From the NCBI RefSeq assembly GCF_016765775.1, contig NZ_JAESVN010000005.1, positions 1 to 64,000 of the forward strand: a stretch of 64,000 nucleotides of DNA, read 5' to 3'. Below, piece after piece: positions 44,801 through 52,731 of the stretch; the stretch's first letter is position 1; every line of letters begins with the position of its first letter. Both the position numbers and the translations under genes were made by a program. The notes beneath the pieces are model-generated. The model was not told the origin of the DNA, did no database searches, and was given only the letters and a program-made list of their open reading frames with translations. This DNA comes from Szabonella alba (GTDB lineage: Bacteria > Pseudomonadota > Alphaproteobacteria > Rhodobacterales > Rhodobacteraceae).

Positions 44801-45378
44801 TGCAGGAGGAGCATGACACCCTGCTGCGCGAAAAGACCGATCTGGAAGAGGCGGTCAAGAAACTGCGCGCCGGCATCGCCGGGCTGAACCGCGAAGGGCG
44901 CGAACGGCTGCTGACCGCGTTTGAACAGGTCAACGCCAATTTCGGCACGCTGTTCACCCATCTGTTCGGCGGCGGCGAGGCCCGTCTGGTGCTGGTCGAA
45001 TCCGATGATCCGCTGGAGGCGGGGCTGGAGATCATGTGCCAGCCGCCGGGCAAGAAACTCTCTACCCTGTCGCTGCTGTCAGGGGGCGAACAGACGCTCA
45101 CCGCGATGTCGCTGATTTTTGCGGTGTTCCTTGCCAACCCCGCGCCGATCTGTGTGTTGGATGAGGTGGACGCACCTTTGGACGACGCGAACGTGACTCG
45201 CTTCTGCGACCTGCTGGACGAAATGACCCGCCGCACCGACACGCGCTTCCTGATCATCACGCACCACGCCGTGACCATGGCGCGGATGGACCGGCTGTTC
45301 GGGGTAACGATGGCCGAACAGGGAGTCAGCCAGTTGGTGTCGGTGGATTTGAAACGGGCCGAGTCGCTGGTGGCGTGA
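41890..45378 (+). CDS. smc: Chromosome segregation protein SMC
   Basis: 1162 residues. Head: Walker A GPNGCGKSN (42-50), then long coiled coils (about 165-500 and 640-970, extremely Ala/Glu/Arg-rich), a divergent alphaproteobacterial hinge (about 510-620), and the C-terminal head with signature LLSGGEQTLTA and Walker B PICVLDEVDAPLDD. ATPase of the SMC-ScpAB condensin that compacts and separates chromosomes. scpA and scpB are not adjacent, as is usual. No good Shine-Dalgarno is seen before ATG 41890, but the head begins immediately after. Confidence 0.96.
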   Translation: MADSQNHRIPPLRFSRLRLNGFKSFVDPTDLVIHEGLTGVVGPNGCGKSNLLEALRWVMGENRPTAMRGGGMEDVIFAGTATRSARHFAEVVLTIDNQDRLAPSGFNDADQLEIVRRITRDAGSAYKANTRDVRARDVQMLFADASTGAHSPALVRQGQIAELINAKPKSRRRILEEAAGISGLYQRRHEAELRLQATEQNLARVDDVLEQLAAQLATLARQARQAARYREIGTDLRRAEGMLLFRRWREADLAVAEAEATLRARLLTASQSETAARATTAARQKAEDALPPRREEEAIAGAILQRLTVQRDALNESESRALQTIQTLKGRIEQLSRDMEREAGLNRDAEETIGRLDWEAEQLTRATEGHDARLAEAAEAAREAGAVLGEREAALSDQTEDVARLAARHQSVQRLLSDTSATVAKAEAEAARAGETAAETQEVLERASEALEAATLAQEEAQELAEATEEALALAEEARAEAQGREAEARGARSEAEGEANALRAEVAALARLVERESAAGTQILDRIEVEPGFESALGAALSDDLRAPAVTGAEGSGWVELPDYDADAPLPGGAQPLAAHVRVPSVLRRRIAQIGLVDRAAGAALQQDLRPGQRLVSSEGDLWRWDGYRMTAEDAPSAAAARLRQLNRLVQLKRDLEDLNAKATGARQAHEALQARLADLARADQMARDARRAADGRVTEANRSLSRAEAERSIAGGRLEAARLAVSRYGTEATEARSAHREASRTAEVLPDLATARSTVEALKTTVEAARITMMTRRSAHDELRREGEARLKRRQEVIKEISGWRQRLETAGKRQAELAERRAETEDELAEAQAAPEEIAIKREELSDAMAEAETRRARAAEALAGAEAALRAASDAEREAERAAGEAREGRARAETRAEAARETRNLAEGRIREEAECDPADLLAQLGGDPDAMPGSEALEADVARLKRQREALGAVNLRAEEDAKSVQEEHDTLLREKTDLEEAVKKLRAGIAGLNREGRERLLTAFEQVNANFGTLFTHLFGGGEARLVLVESDDPLEAGLEIMCQPPGKKLSTLSLLSGGEQTLTAMSLIFAVFLANPAPICVLDEVDAPLDDANVTRFCDLLDEMTRRTDTRFLIITHHAVTMARMDRLFGVTMAEQGVSQLVSVDLKRAESLVA

Positions 45379-45456
45379 GGGACGTCCCCTGAAAACGGTT
45401 TTCGCAGCTTGGGGGATGAAGTCGCGACTGGCAGCTATGCGGGACAAAGCGGCCGT

Positions 45457-45795
45457 TCAATCTCCGCTCGCTGTTTCCAGCGGCCATACCTCTACAACCC
45501 CATACGCGATAGCACAGGGCACTCTTGAAACCATCTCGATGGCCTCTTCGAGGCTATCAGCTTCGATGATCGCGAATCCGGCAACGGGCAGGTCAGACGA
45601 CAAGAATTGACCTTCAGTCACTTCAACACCGGAAGCGGCAGGATTCCGAACCAGCACTGGTTTTCCAGCGATTCCCATCACGGCTCCCGTCGCAACCAGC
45701 TGCTCGTCATGGGCGTGAGCAGCGTCCCTGGAAGGTTGAGAGATGCGGTCATACCCATCTTGATCGCCGTATCCAATCGTTAGGAACTTCGGCAT
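45457..45795 (-). CDS. YciI-family protein
   Basis: 112 residues of the YCII-related dabb-fold family: MPKFLTIGYGDQDGYD start, AHDEQLVATGAVMGIAG, and DLPVAGFAIIEADSLEEAIEMVSRVP with the conserved Asp and central strand. Bacterial relatives are often encoded beside ECF sigma factors; none is here. Base composition is lower in GC than smc and the genes right of it, suggesting acquisition. Confidence 0.88.
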   Translation of the reverse strand: MPKFLTIGYGDQDGYDRISQPSRDAAHAHDEQLVATGAVMGIAGKPVLVRNPAASGVEVTEGQFLSSDLPVAGFAIIEADSLEEAIEMVSRVPCAIAYGVVEVWPLETASGD

Positions 45796-45900
45796 CTGTG
45801 ACTCCTACCAGAACATTGGAACAATCGTACCATGGGAACCATTCGCTGTCACTTTGGGCTCCAAGCCGTCATCAGCCACCTTGTTTCAAACCCCACCCCC

Positions 45901-46365
45901 TCACCGCACATATTTCACAAAGGGCGTCACCTTCGCCACCCGGTCATAAAGCCGCCGAGCCGTCGCGTTGAACTCCTGCGTCATCCAGTAGACGGCGGGC
46001 GTGCCATTGGCATCAGCCGCGGCATAGACCGCCTCGATCAGCGCACGGGCCGCCCCCGTGCCGCGCGCCTCGGGCGTCACGAACAGATCCTGCAGGTAAC
46101 ACACATCCTCGGCCCGCCAGTTATGGGCGTGATAGATATAGTGGACGAGGCCGATCAGCCGCCCGTCCCGCTCGGCGACAAAGGCATTCTGATGCGCGCG
46201 GGCCGGGTCGGTCAGGCGGGCGAAGGTCGCCTCAAACACCGTTTCGGGCAGCGTGGTTTCGTAAAAGGCCAGATAACCCGACCAGAGTGCGGCCCATTCG
46301 ACGCGGTCGCCGGGGCGCAACGGGCGGATCGTGACGGGTTTTTCGGCAGTTCTTTCGGCGGGCAT
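45901..46365 (-). CDS. GNAT-family acetyltransferase
   Basis: 154 residues. Blocks VTIRPLRPGDRVEWAALWSGYLAFYE, LIGLVHYIYH, and CYLQDLFVTPEARGTGAARALIEAVYAAA with the Q/RxxGxG/A acetyl-CoA loop. This is the pattern of N-acetyltransferases of the YpeA/PaiA-like group. Divergent from kamA with 113 bases between, so a shared pathway is possible but unproven. Confidence 0.87.
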   Translation of the reverse strand: MPAERTAEKPVTIRPLRPGDRVEWAALWSGYLAFYETTLPETVFEATFARLTDPARAHQNAFVAERDGRLIGLVHYIYHAHNWRAEDVCYLQDLFVTPEARGTGAARALIEAVYAAADANGTPAVYWMTQEFNATARRLYDRVAKVTPFVKYVR

Positions 46366-46478
46366 GGTGGGCGGTCCTTTCGGCTTTGGTCCCTGCGTGG
46401 CATGGGCGGGCGCGGCCCGCAACTTGTATCGGCGGGTCGGGAATGCGATAGGGGCGGGTCTTGCAACCGGACGGATCC

Positions 46479-47594
46479 ATGAAAGACCTGATCAAGGACA
46501 GCGCGCCGACGGAGGCCCCGCAAGGGCAGGCGGCAGAACCGTCGGGCGGACAAGCCCGTGCCCTGACCACGCCCGCGCAGTTTGTTGCAGCAGGGCTGGC
46601 CGATCCTGTCGACGCGGCGGCGCTGGGGCAGGTCGCAGCGGAATTCAAGCTGCGCATGTCGCCCGAAATGGCGCGGGCGGTTGCGGCCCCGGGCGATGGC
46701 GTTGCGCGGCAATTCGTGCCGGAAGTCGCGGAACTGACGATCCGCCCCGAGGAACTGGCCGACCCCATCGGGGATGACGCCCATGCCCCGGTGCCGGGCC
46801 TGACACATCGCTACCCCGACCGGGTGATCCTGCATGCCACCAAGACCTGCGAGGTTTATTGCCGCTTCTGCTTCCGGCGTGAGGTGGTGGGTGAGGAAGG
46901 GGCGCTGCCCGAGGCAGAGATGGCGGCGGCGCTGGATTATGTCGCGGCAACCCCGGCGGTGCGCGAGGTGATCCTGACCGGGGGCGACCCCTTGACGCTG
47001 TCGCCGCGCAGGCTGGCCTCGGTGATGGCGCGGCTGGGGGCGATCCCGCATCTGGATGTGATCCGATTTCATACCCGCGTGCCGGTCGTTGCCCCCGAAA
47101 AGGTGACGCCGGACCTTCTGGCCGCGATGGAGAGTGACAAGGCGGTGTGGCTGGTCGTCCACACCAACCACGCGCAGGAACTGACTGAAGCTGCGCAAGC
47201 GGCCTTGCGACGGCTGGTGGCGGCGGGCATCCCGCTTCTGTCGCAAACGGTACTGCTGCGCGGCATCAACGACGACCCCGACACGCTGGAGGCGCTGTTC
47301 CGCGCACTGATCCGCGCCAAGGTGAAACCCTACTATCTGCATCATTGCGATCTGGCCAAGGGCACCGGCCATTTCCGAACCACGATTGCGCGGGGGCAAG
47401 CGATCATGACGGCGCTGCGCGCACGGCTGTCGGGCATGGCGCTGCCCGCTTACGTGCTGGATATACCGGGCGGCTATGGCAAGGTTCCCATCGGACCGGA
47501 TTACTTGTTGCGGGCGGCGGATGGCCTGTGGCAGGTCCGCGACCCGAAGGGTGATTTGCACCGCTATGCCGACCCGTCCGCCCCGCTGGGCTGA
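46479..47594 (+). CDS. kamA: KamA-family radical SAM aminomutase
   Basis: 371 residues. SAM cluster cysteines C124, C128, C131 in KTCEVYCRFCFRRE; ILTGGDPLTLSPRRL, RFHTRVPVV, LLSQTVLLRGINDD, PYYLHHCDLAKGTGHFR, and the PLP-binding IPGGYGKVP. Length and pattern fit lysine 2,3-aminomutase-like proteins; it could make beta-lysine or, like EpmB, act on elongation factor P. No efp or epmA gene is nearby. ATG 46479; TTG 46461 is upstream. Followed by repeat copy B. Confidence 0.87.
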   Translation: MKDLIKDSAPTEAPQGQAAEPSGGQARALTTPAQFVAAGLADPVDAAALGQVAAEFKLRMSPEMARAVAAPGDGVARQFVPEVAELTIRPEELADPIGDDAHAPVPGLTHRYPDRVILHATKTCEVYCRFCFRREVVGEEGALPEAEMAAALDYVAATPAVREVILTGGDPLTLSPRRLASVMARLGAIPHLDVIRFHTRVPVVAPEKVTPDLLAAMESDKAVWLVVHTNHAQELTEAAQAALRRLVAAGIPLLSQTVLLRGINDDPDTLEALFRALIRAKVKPYYLHHCDLAKGTGHFRTTIARGQAIMTALRARLSGMALPAYVLDIPGGYGKVPIGPDYLLRAADGLWQVRDPKGDLHRYADPSAPLG

Positions 47595-47608
47595 AACCGC
47601 GCCCCACT

Positions 47609-47640
47609 TTTTCTGTCGCTGAATATCCCCGGCGGACCGG
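47609..47640 (+). repeat. Intergenic G-rich repeat, copy B (short)
   Basis: TTTTTCTGTCGCTGAATATC then CCCGGCGGACCGG, matching the left half of copy A. It starts 14 bases after the kamA stop on the same strand; the long G/C hairpin tail is absent or degraded. Confidence 0.5.
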
Positions 47641-47814
47641 ACCGGCGCAACGCCCGGCAGGCCGGACAGGGTCAGCGCCTTTGGCATCCGCCATCGCGTC
47701 AACCGCCCTCATGCCACGCTGATCGGTTTTTCCGATCAATGTCGCGTCGCGGATGAGATAGCGCGGCGGGCCTTCGTAGGCGTAGCTTTCGCCAAAGAAC
47801 TGGCGGAGGGCGGC

Positions 47815-50259
47815 ATGGGCGAGGTTTTTGCAACGGCGCGGGTCGTCATCATCGGGGGCGGGGTGGTCGGTGTTTCCTCGCTTTATCACCTTGCCAAAGC
47901 GGGCTGGACCGACTGCATCCTGCTGGAGCGCAATGAACTGACCGCAGGCTCCACATGGCATGCGGCGGGCAATGTGCCGACCTTTTCCACCTCCTGGTCG
48001 CTGATGAACATGCAGCGTTATTCCACGCAGCTTTACCGCGGGCTTGGCGCGACTGTGGATTACCCGATGAATTACCATGTCACCGGGTCTATCCGTCTGG
48101 CCCATTCCAAGGAACGGATGCAGGAATTTGCCCGCGCGCGCGGCATGGGCCGCTATCAGGGCATGGAGATCGACATTCTGGGGGTGGAGGAGATCAGGGG
48201 CAAATACCCCTTCCTTGAAACCCATGGCCTGCAAGGCGCGCTTTATGATCCGGCCGATGGGGATATCGACCCTGCGCAACTGACGCAGGCGCTGGCCAAG
48301 GGCGCGCGGGACATGGGCGCCACGATCCACCGTTTCACCCCGGCAACGGGCGTGCGGCGCGAAAACGGCGAATGGATCGTGGAGACGCCGAAAGGCGATA
48401 TCCGCTGTGAGATTGTGGTGAATGCCGCCGGATATTATGCGCAGAAGGTCGGCGAATGGTTCCGCCCCTATGGCGGGCGCACCGTGCCGATGATGGTGAT
48501 GAGCCATCAATACCTGTTGTCCGAACCCATCCCCGAGATCGAGGCATGGAGCCGGGAGGTTGGCCACAAGCTGCCACTTCTCCGCGATGTCGATACCTCC
48601 TATTACCTGCGGCAGGAAAAGACCGGCTTCAACCTTGGCCCCTATGAGCGCAACTGCCGTGCCCATTGGGTGACGCCCGATGACCCCTTCCCCGAGGATT
48701 TTTCGTTCCAGTTGTTCCCTGACGATCTGGACCGGCTGGAACCCTATATCGAGGATGCCATGGCGCGCGTGCCGCTGTTGGGCACAGCGGGGATTTCCAA
48801 GGTCATCAATGGCCCGATCCCCTATGCCCCCGATGGCAACCCGCTGATCGGCCCGATGCCGGGTGTGCCCAATGCGTTCGAGGCCTGCGTTTTCACCTTC
48901 GGCATCGCGCAGGGGGGCGGGGCAGGCAAGGTGCTGGCCGAATGGGTGACCGAAGGCGCGACCGAATGGGATATGTGGCCCTGCGATCCGCGCCGTTTCA
49001 CCGATTATACCGACCCCGAATACTGCGTCGAAAAGGGGATGGAGGTCTACGGCCACGAATATGCGATGCATTTCCCGTGGCATCGCTGGCCTGCCGGGGC
49101 CAATCGCCGCCTGTCGCCGCTCCATGATCGGCTGGTCGCCGCAGGGGCGCAATTCGGCGCCTATAACGGGTGGGAACGTGCCAACTGGTTCGCCGAATCC
49201 GGTGATGATACGACCGAGGCCGCGACGCAGACATGGAACCGCGCCGGACCATGGGAGAAGCGCATCAGCGAAGAGTGCGAGGCCGTGCGCGATCATTGTG
49301 GTGTCCTGGCCATTTCCGGCTTTACCCGGCTGAAGGTGGAAGGCCCCGGCGCGCGGGATTTCGTCGATGGCCTCACCGCCTCGCGCCTGCCCGAACCGGG
49401 TCGGATTGGTCTTGTCTATTTCCCCGACAGCCGTGGCCGCATCGTCACGGAAATGAGCGCGCTGGTCCATGGCCCCGATGAGGTGGGCCTGATCACCGCA
49501 GGCGTCGCGCAATGGCATGATGCCGAATGGCTGATCCGGCAGGCGCCGGACGGCGTGACGGTTACCGACCATTCGGCAGATGTGGAATGCCTGCTGGTCA
49601 CCGGGCCGAAGGCGCGTGAAATCCTCGCACCCCTGACCGATGCCGATCTGACCCTTCCATGGCTGTCGGTGCAATATGAAACCCATGTCGCGGGGCGGCC
49701 CTGCGCGCTGATCCGCGTGTCCTTTGCCGGGGAATTGGGATGGGAGCTTCATTGCGGCGTCAGTGATGCGCCCACGATCTGGGATGCGGTAATGGCGGCG
49801 GGGGCGAAACCCTTTGGCATGTGGGCGCTGAACAGCTTGCGGATCGAAAAGGGATACCGCGCGTGGAAGGGTGATCTTTCCACGGATTACAGCCTGCTGG
49901 AGGGCGGGCTTGACCGCTTCATCCGGTTTGAAAAGCCGGATTTCCCCGGCAAGGCAGCACTTCTGGCGGAAAAGCAGGCGGGGGTGAAGAAACGCTTTGT
50001 CACCCTGCGGGTGGACGCAGGCGATTGTGATGCGCCCTATATGTCAACGCTTTGGCATGATGGGGTGGTTGTGGGGGAAACCACCTCGGGCGCATGGGGC
50101 TATCGCGTGGGGGCATCCCTTGCGCTGGGGATGCTGCGCGCTGATCTGACCGTACCGGGAACGGAGATCGAGGTTGAGATTTACGGCACTCGCCACAGGG
50201 CCGTGGTGCAGCCCGATGCGCCCCTCTGGGACCCCGAAAACGCCCGTCTGCGGGCCTGA
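47815..50259 (+). CDS. Dimethylglycine/sarcosine dehydrogenase-like FAD and GcvT fusion protein (first copy)
   Basis: 814 residues. DAO-type FAD domain (about 5-375): VVIIGGGVVGVSSLYHLAKAG, then TWHAAG at 47-52, whose His (H49) carries covalent FAD in mammalian dimethylglycine and sarcosine dehydrogenases. An FAO_M linker (about 375-430), a GCV_T aminomethyltransferase domain (about 440-700) and a GCV_T_C barrel (710-810) follow. The tetrahydrofolate-binding domain captures formaldehyde from the N-methyl group. GGAGG precedes the ATG. Heads a six-gene operon; the second copy follows after 27 bases. Confidence 0.9.
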   Translation: MGEVFATARVVIIGGGVVGVSSLYHLAKAGWTDCILLERNELTAGSTWHAAGNVPTFSTSWSLMNMQRYSTQLYRGLGATVDYPMNYHVTGSIRLAHSKERMQEFARARGMGRYQGMEIDILGVEEIRGKYPFLETHGLQGALYDPADGDIDPAQLTQALAKGARDMGATIHRFTPATGVRRENGEWIVETPKGDIRCEIVVNAAGYYAQKVGEWFRPYGGRTVPMMVMSHQYLLSEPIPEIEAWSREVGHKLPLLRDVDTSYYLRQEKTGFNLGPYERNCRAHWVTPDDPFPEDFSFQLFPDDLDRLEPYIEDAMARVPLLGTAGISKVINGPIPYAPDGNPLIGPMPGVPNAFEACVFTFGIAQGGGAGKVLAEWVTEGATEWDMWPCDPRRFTDYTDPEYCVEKGMEVYGHEYAMHFPWHRWPAGANRRLSPLHDRLVAAGAQFGAYNGWERANWFAESGDDTTEAATQTWNRAGPWEKRISEECEAVRDHCGVLAISGFTRLKVEGPGARDFVDGLTASRLPEPGRIGLVYFPDSRGRIVTEMSALVHGPDEVGLITAGVAQWHDAEWLIRQAPDGVTVTDHSADVECLLVTGPKAREILAPLTDADLTLPWLSVQYETHVAGRPCALIRVSFAGELGWELHCGVSDAPTIWDAVMAAGAKPFGMWALNSLRIEKGYRAWKGDLSTDYSLLEGGLDRFIRFEKPDFPGKAALLAEKQAGVKKRFVTLRVDAGDCDAPYMSTLWHDGVVVGETTSGAWGYRVGASLALGMLRADLTVPGTEIEVEIYGTRHRAVVQPDAPLWDPENARLRA

Positions 50260-50286
50260 GATGCGAAACCGCGCGGAGTATCCGGC

Positions 50287-52731
50287 ATGACGACTATCCC
50301 CACACAGGCGCGCGTTGTCATCATCGGCGGCGGCATCGTCGGCTGTTCGGTGGCCTATCACCTGACGAAACTCGGCTGGCGCGATGTGGTGCTGCTGGAA
50401 CGCAAGCAACTGACCTCGGGCACGACATGGCATGCGGCAGGGCTGATCGGGCAGTTGCGGTCTTCGGCCAACATGACACGGCTGGCGAAATACACCGCCG
50501 ACCTTTACCGGGGGCTGGAGGCGGAAACCGGGCTTGCGACGGGCATGCGCACGGTGGGGTCCATTTCGGTTGCGCTGACGCCGGAGCGGCGGGAGGAGCT
50601 TTACCGCAACGCCTCGATGGCGCGGGCCTTTGGCGTGCCGGTTGAGGAGTTGTCGCCATCGGAGGTAAAGGACCGTTACCCGCATATGAATATTGAGGGC
50701 GTGACGGCAGGCGTCTGGCTGCCGACCGACGGGCAGGGCGATCCTGCCAACATCGCGCTGGCGCTGGCCAAGGGCGCACGGGCCAAGGGTGCGCAGATTG
50801 TCGAAGGCGTCAAGGTGACGGGCATCGGCATGGCGGGGGGGCTTGCGCGGTCGGTTGACTGGCAGATGGGTGAGGAGCGGGGCAGCATCACCTGTGAACA
50901 CGTCGTCAATTGCGCGGGCATGTGGGGGCGTGAGGTCGGCCAGATGGCGGGCGTCACTGTGCCGCTGCAGGCCTGCGAGCATTTCTATATTGTCACCGAA
51001 CCCGTGCCGGGGCTGACGCAGATGCCGGTGCTGCGCGTGCCGGATGAATGTGCCTATTACAAGGAGGATGCGGGGAAATACCTGCTGGGCGCATTCGAGC
51101 CCAAGGCAAAACCATGGGGGATGAACGGCATCCCCGAGGGTTTCTGCTTTGATCAGTTGCCCGAGGATTTCGACCATTTCGAGCCAATCCTTGAACGCGC
51201 CGTCCACCGCCTGCCCGTGTTGGCCGAGGCGGGTATCCATACCTTTTTCAACGGGCCGGAAAGTTTCACACCGGATGTGGCCTACAACCTTGGCCAATCG
51301 CCGGAAGTGGCGAATTTCTGGGTGGCGGCGGGGTTCAATTCCATCGGCATCCAGTCGGCGGGGGGCGCGGGCATGGCGCTGGCCGCATGGATGGATACGG
51401 GCGAGAAACCGTTCGATCTTGGCGATGTCGATGTGGCGCGCAACCAGCCCTTCCAGCGCAACCGCCGCTATCTGGCGGCGCGCGCGACGGAATCCTTGGG
51501 CCTGCTTTATGCCGACCATTTCCCCTACCGCCAAAAGACCACCGCGCGAGGGATACGGCGAAGTCCGTTCCACGCGCAACTTGCAGCTGCGGGTGCCGTC
51601 TTTGGCGAGGCGGGCGGCTGGGAACGCCCGGCCTATTACAGCGATCCGGCCAATCCCGTGCCCTATTCGCATGGCTGGGGCCGCCAGCCGTGGTTTGCCA
51701 GTTCTGCCGCCGAACATGCCGCAATCAGGGCAGGCGTCGGGGCCTATGACATGTCCTCCTTCGGCAAGATCCGGGTGGAGGGGGCCGAGGCGGAGGCCTT
51801 TCTGAACCATGTCTGCGGCGCGGATCTGTCAGTGCCGGTGGGGCGGATCGTCTATACGCAATTTCTCAATTCCCACGGGGGGATCGAGGCGGATGTGACC
51901 GTCACGCGGCTGTCGGAAACCGTCTTTCTGGTCGTGACCCCCGCCGTGACCCGGCCAAGGGATCAGGCATGGTTGCGCCGCCATCTGGGCGAGTGGCGCG
52001 CCACCATCGCCGATGTGACGGCGGGGGAGGGCGCGCTGGCCATCATGGGGCCGCGCGCGCGCGAGCTGCTGGCGCTGGTGTCGCCCGATGATTTTTCCAA
52101 CGCCGCCCACCCATTCGGCCATGCGCGGGAGGTGGAAATCGGCATGGGCCTCGCCCGTGCACATCGCGTCAGTTACGTCGGCGAACTGGGATGGGAAATT
52201 TATGTTTCCTCCGACATGGCCGGGCATGTACTGGAAACGGTGCTGGAGGCAGGCGCGGATCTGGGCCTGCGGCTGGTCGGGATGCATGCGGTCGACAGTT
52301 GTCGCATCGAAAAGGCCTTCCGCCATTTCGGCCATGACATCACATCCGAGGATCATATCCTTGAGGCGGGTCTTGGTTTTGCCGTCCGCACGCAGAAGGC
52401 AGATTTCATCGGCCGCGACGCCGTTTTGCGCAAGCGTGAGGCGGGCCTTTCGCGCCGCATGGTGCAGTTGCGCCTGACCGATCCCGAACCGCTGCTGTAC
52501 CACAATGAACCCGTCCTGCGCGACGGGCGCATCGTGGGGCATGTGACCTCGGGCAACTATGGCCATCATCTCGGGGGGGCCATCGGCATGGCGTATGTTC
52601 CCTGCGAAGAGGAGCAGCCCGAGGCGCTGCTGGCGTCCAGTTATGAAATCGAGGTCGCCGGACGGCGCTTTGCCGCGATCGCCAGCCTTGCGCCTCTCTA
52701 TGATCCGCGTTCCGAAAGGATGAAGGCATGA
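50287..52731 (+). CDS. Dimethylglycine/sarcosine dehydrogenase-like FAD and GcvT fusion protein (second copy)
   Basis: 814 residues, the same length and domain order as its neighbour, with H49 again in TWHAAG and the FAD loop VVIIGGGIVGCSVAYHL. Its FAD-domain substrate half (RSSANMTRLAKYTADLYRGLEAETG) is closer to classical dimethylglycine dehydrogenase than that of the first copy (SLMNMQRYSTQLYRGLG), so the two probably take successive or different N-methyl substrates. The stop overlaps the MttB-like start by four bases. Confidence 0.9.
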   Translation: MTTIPTQARVVIIGGGIVGCSVAYHLTKLGWRDVVLLERKQLTSGTTWHAAGLIGQLRSSANMTRLAKYTADLYRGLEAETGLATGMRTVGSISVALTPERREELYRNASMARAFGVPVEELSPSEVKDRYPHMNIEGVTAGVWLPTDGQGDPANIALALAKGARAKGAQIVEGVKVTGIGMAGGLARSVDWQMGEERGSITCEHVVNCAGMWGREVGQMAGVTVPLQACEHFYIVTEPVPGLTQMPVLRVPDECAYYKEDAGKYLLGAFEPKAKPWGMNGIPEGFCFDQLPEDFDHFEPILERAVHRLPVLAEAGIHTFFNGPESFTPDVAYNLGQSPEVANFWVAAGFNSIGIQSAGGAGMALAAWMDTGEKPFDLGDVDVARNQPFQRNRRYLAARATESLGLLYADHFPYRQKTTARGIRRSPFHAQLAAAGAVFGEAGGWERPAYYSDPANPVPYSHGWGRQPWFASSAAEHAAIRAGVGAYDMSSFGKIRVEGAEAEAFLNHVCGADLSVPVGRIVYTQFLNSHGGIEADVTVTRLSETVFLVVTPAVTRPRDQAWLRRHLGEWRATIADVTAGEGALAIMGPRARELLALVSPDDFSNAAHPFGHAREVEIGMGLARAHRVSYVGELGWEIYVSSDMAGHVLETVLEAGADLGLRLVGMHAVDSCRIEKAFRHFGHDITSEDHILEAGLGFAVRTQKADFIGRDAVLRKREAGLSRRMVQLRLTDPEPLLYHNEPVLRDGRIVGHVTSGNYGHHLGGAIGMAYVPCEEEQPEALLASSYEIEVAGRRFAAIASLAPLYDPRSERMKA

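Noticed and set aside
45901-47594. AblA/AblB pair for N-acetyl-beta-lysine synthesis (KamA plus GNAT)
   Set aside because: The acetyltransferase is shorter and differently patterned than AblB, and the genes are divergent, not in one operon; not supported enough to claim.
47404-49752. 782-residue minus-strand frame
   Set aside because: Antisense to kamA and the first dehydrogenase gene; composition is typical of a shadow frame in high-GC DNA.
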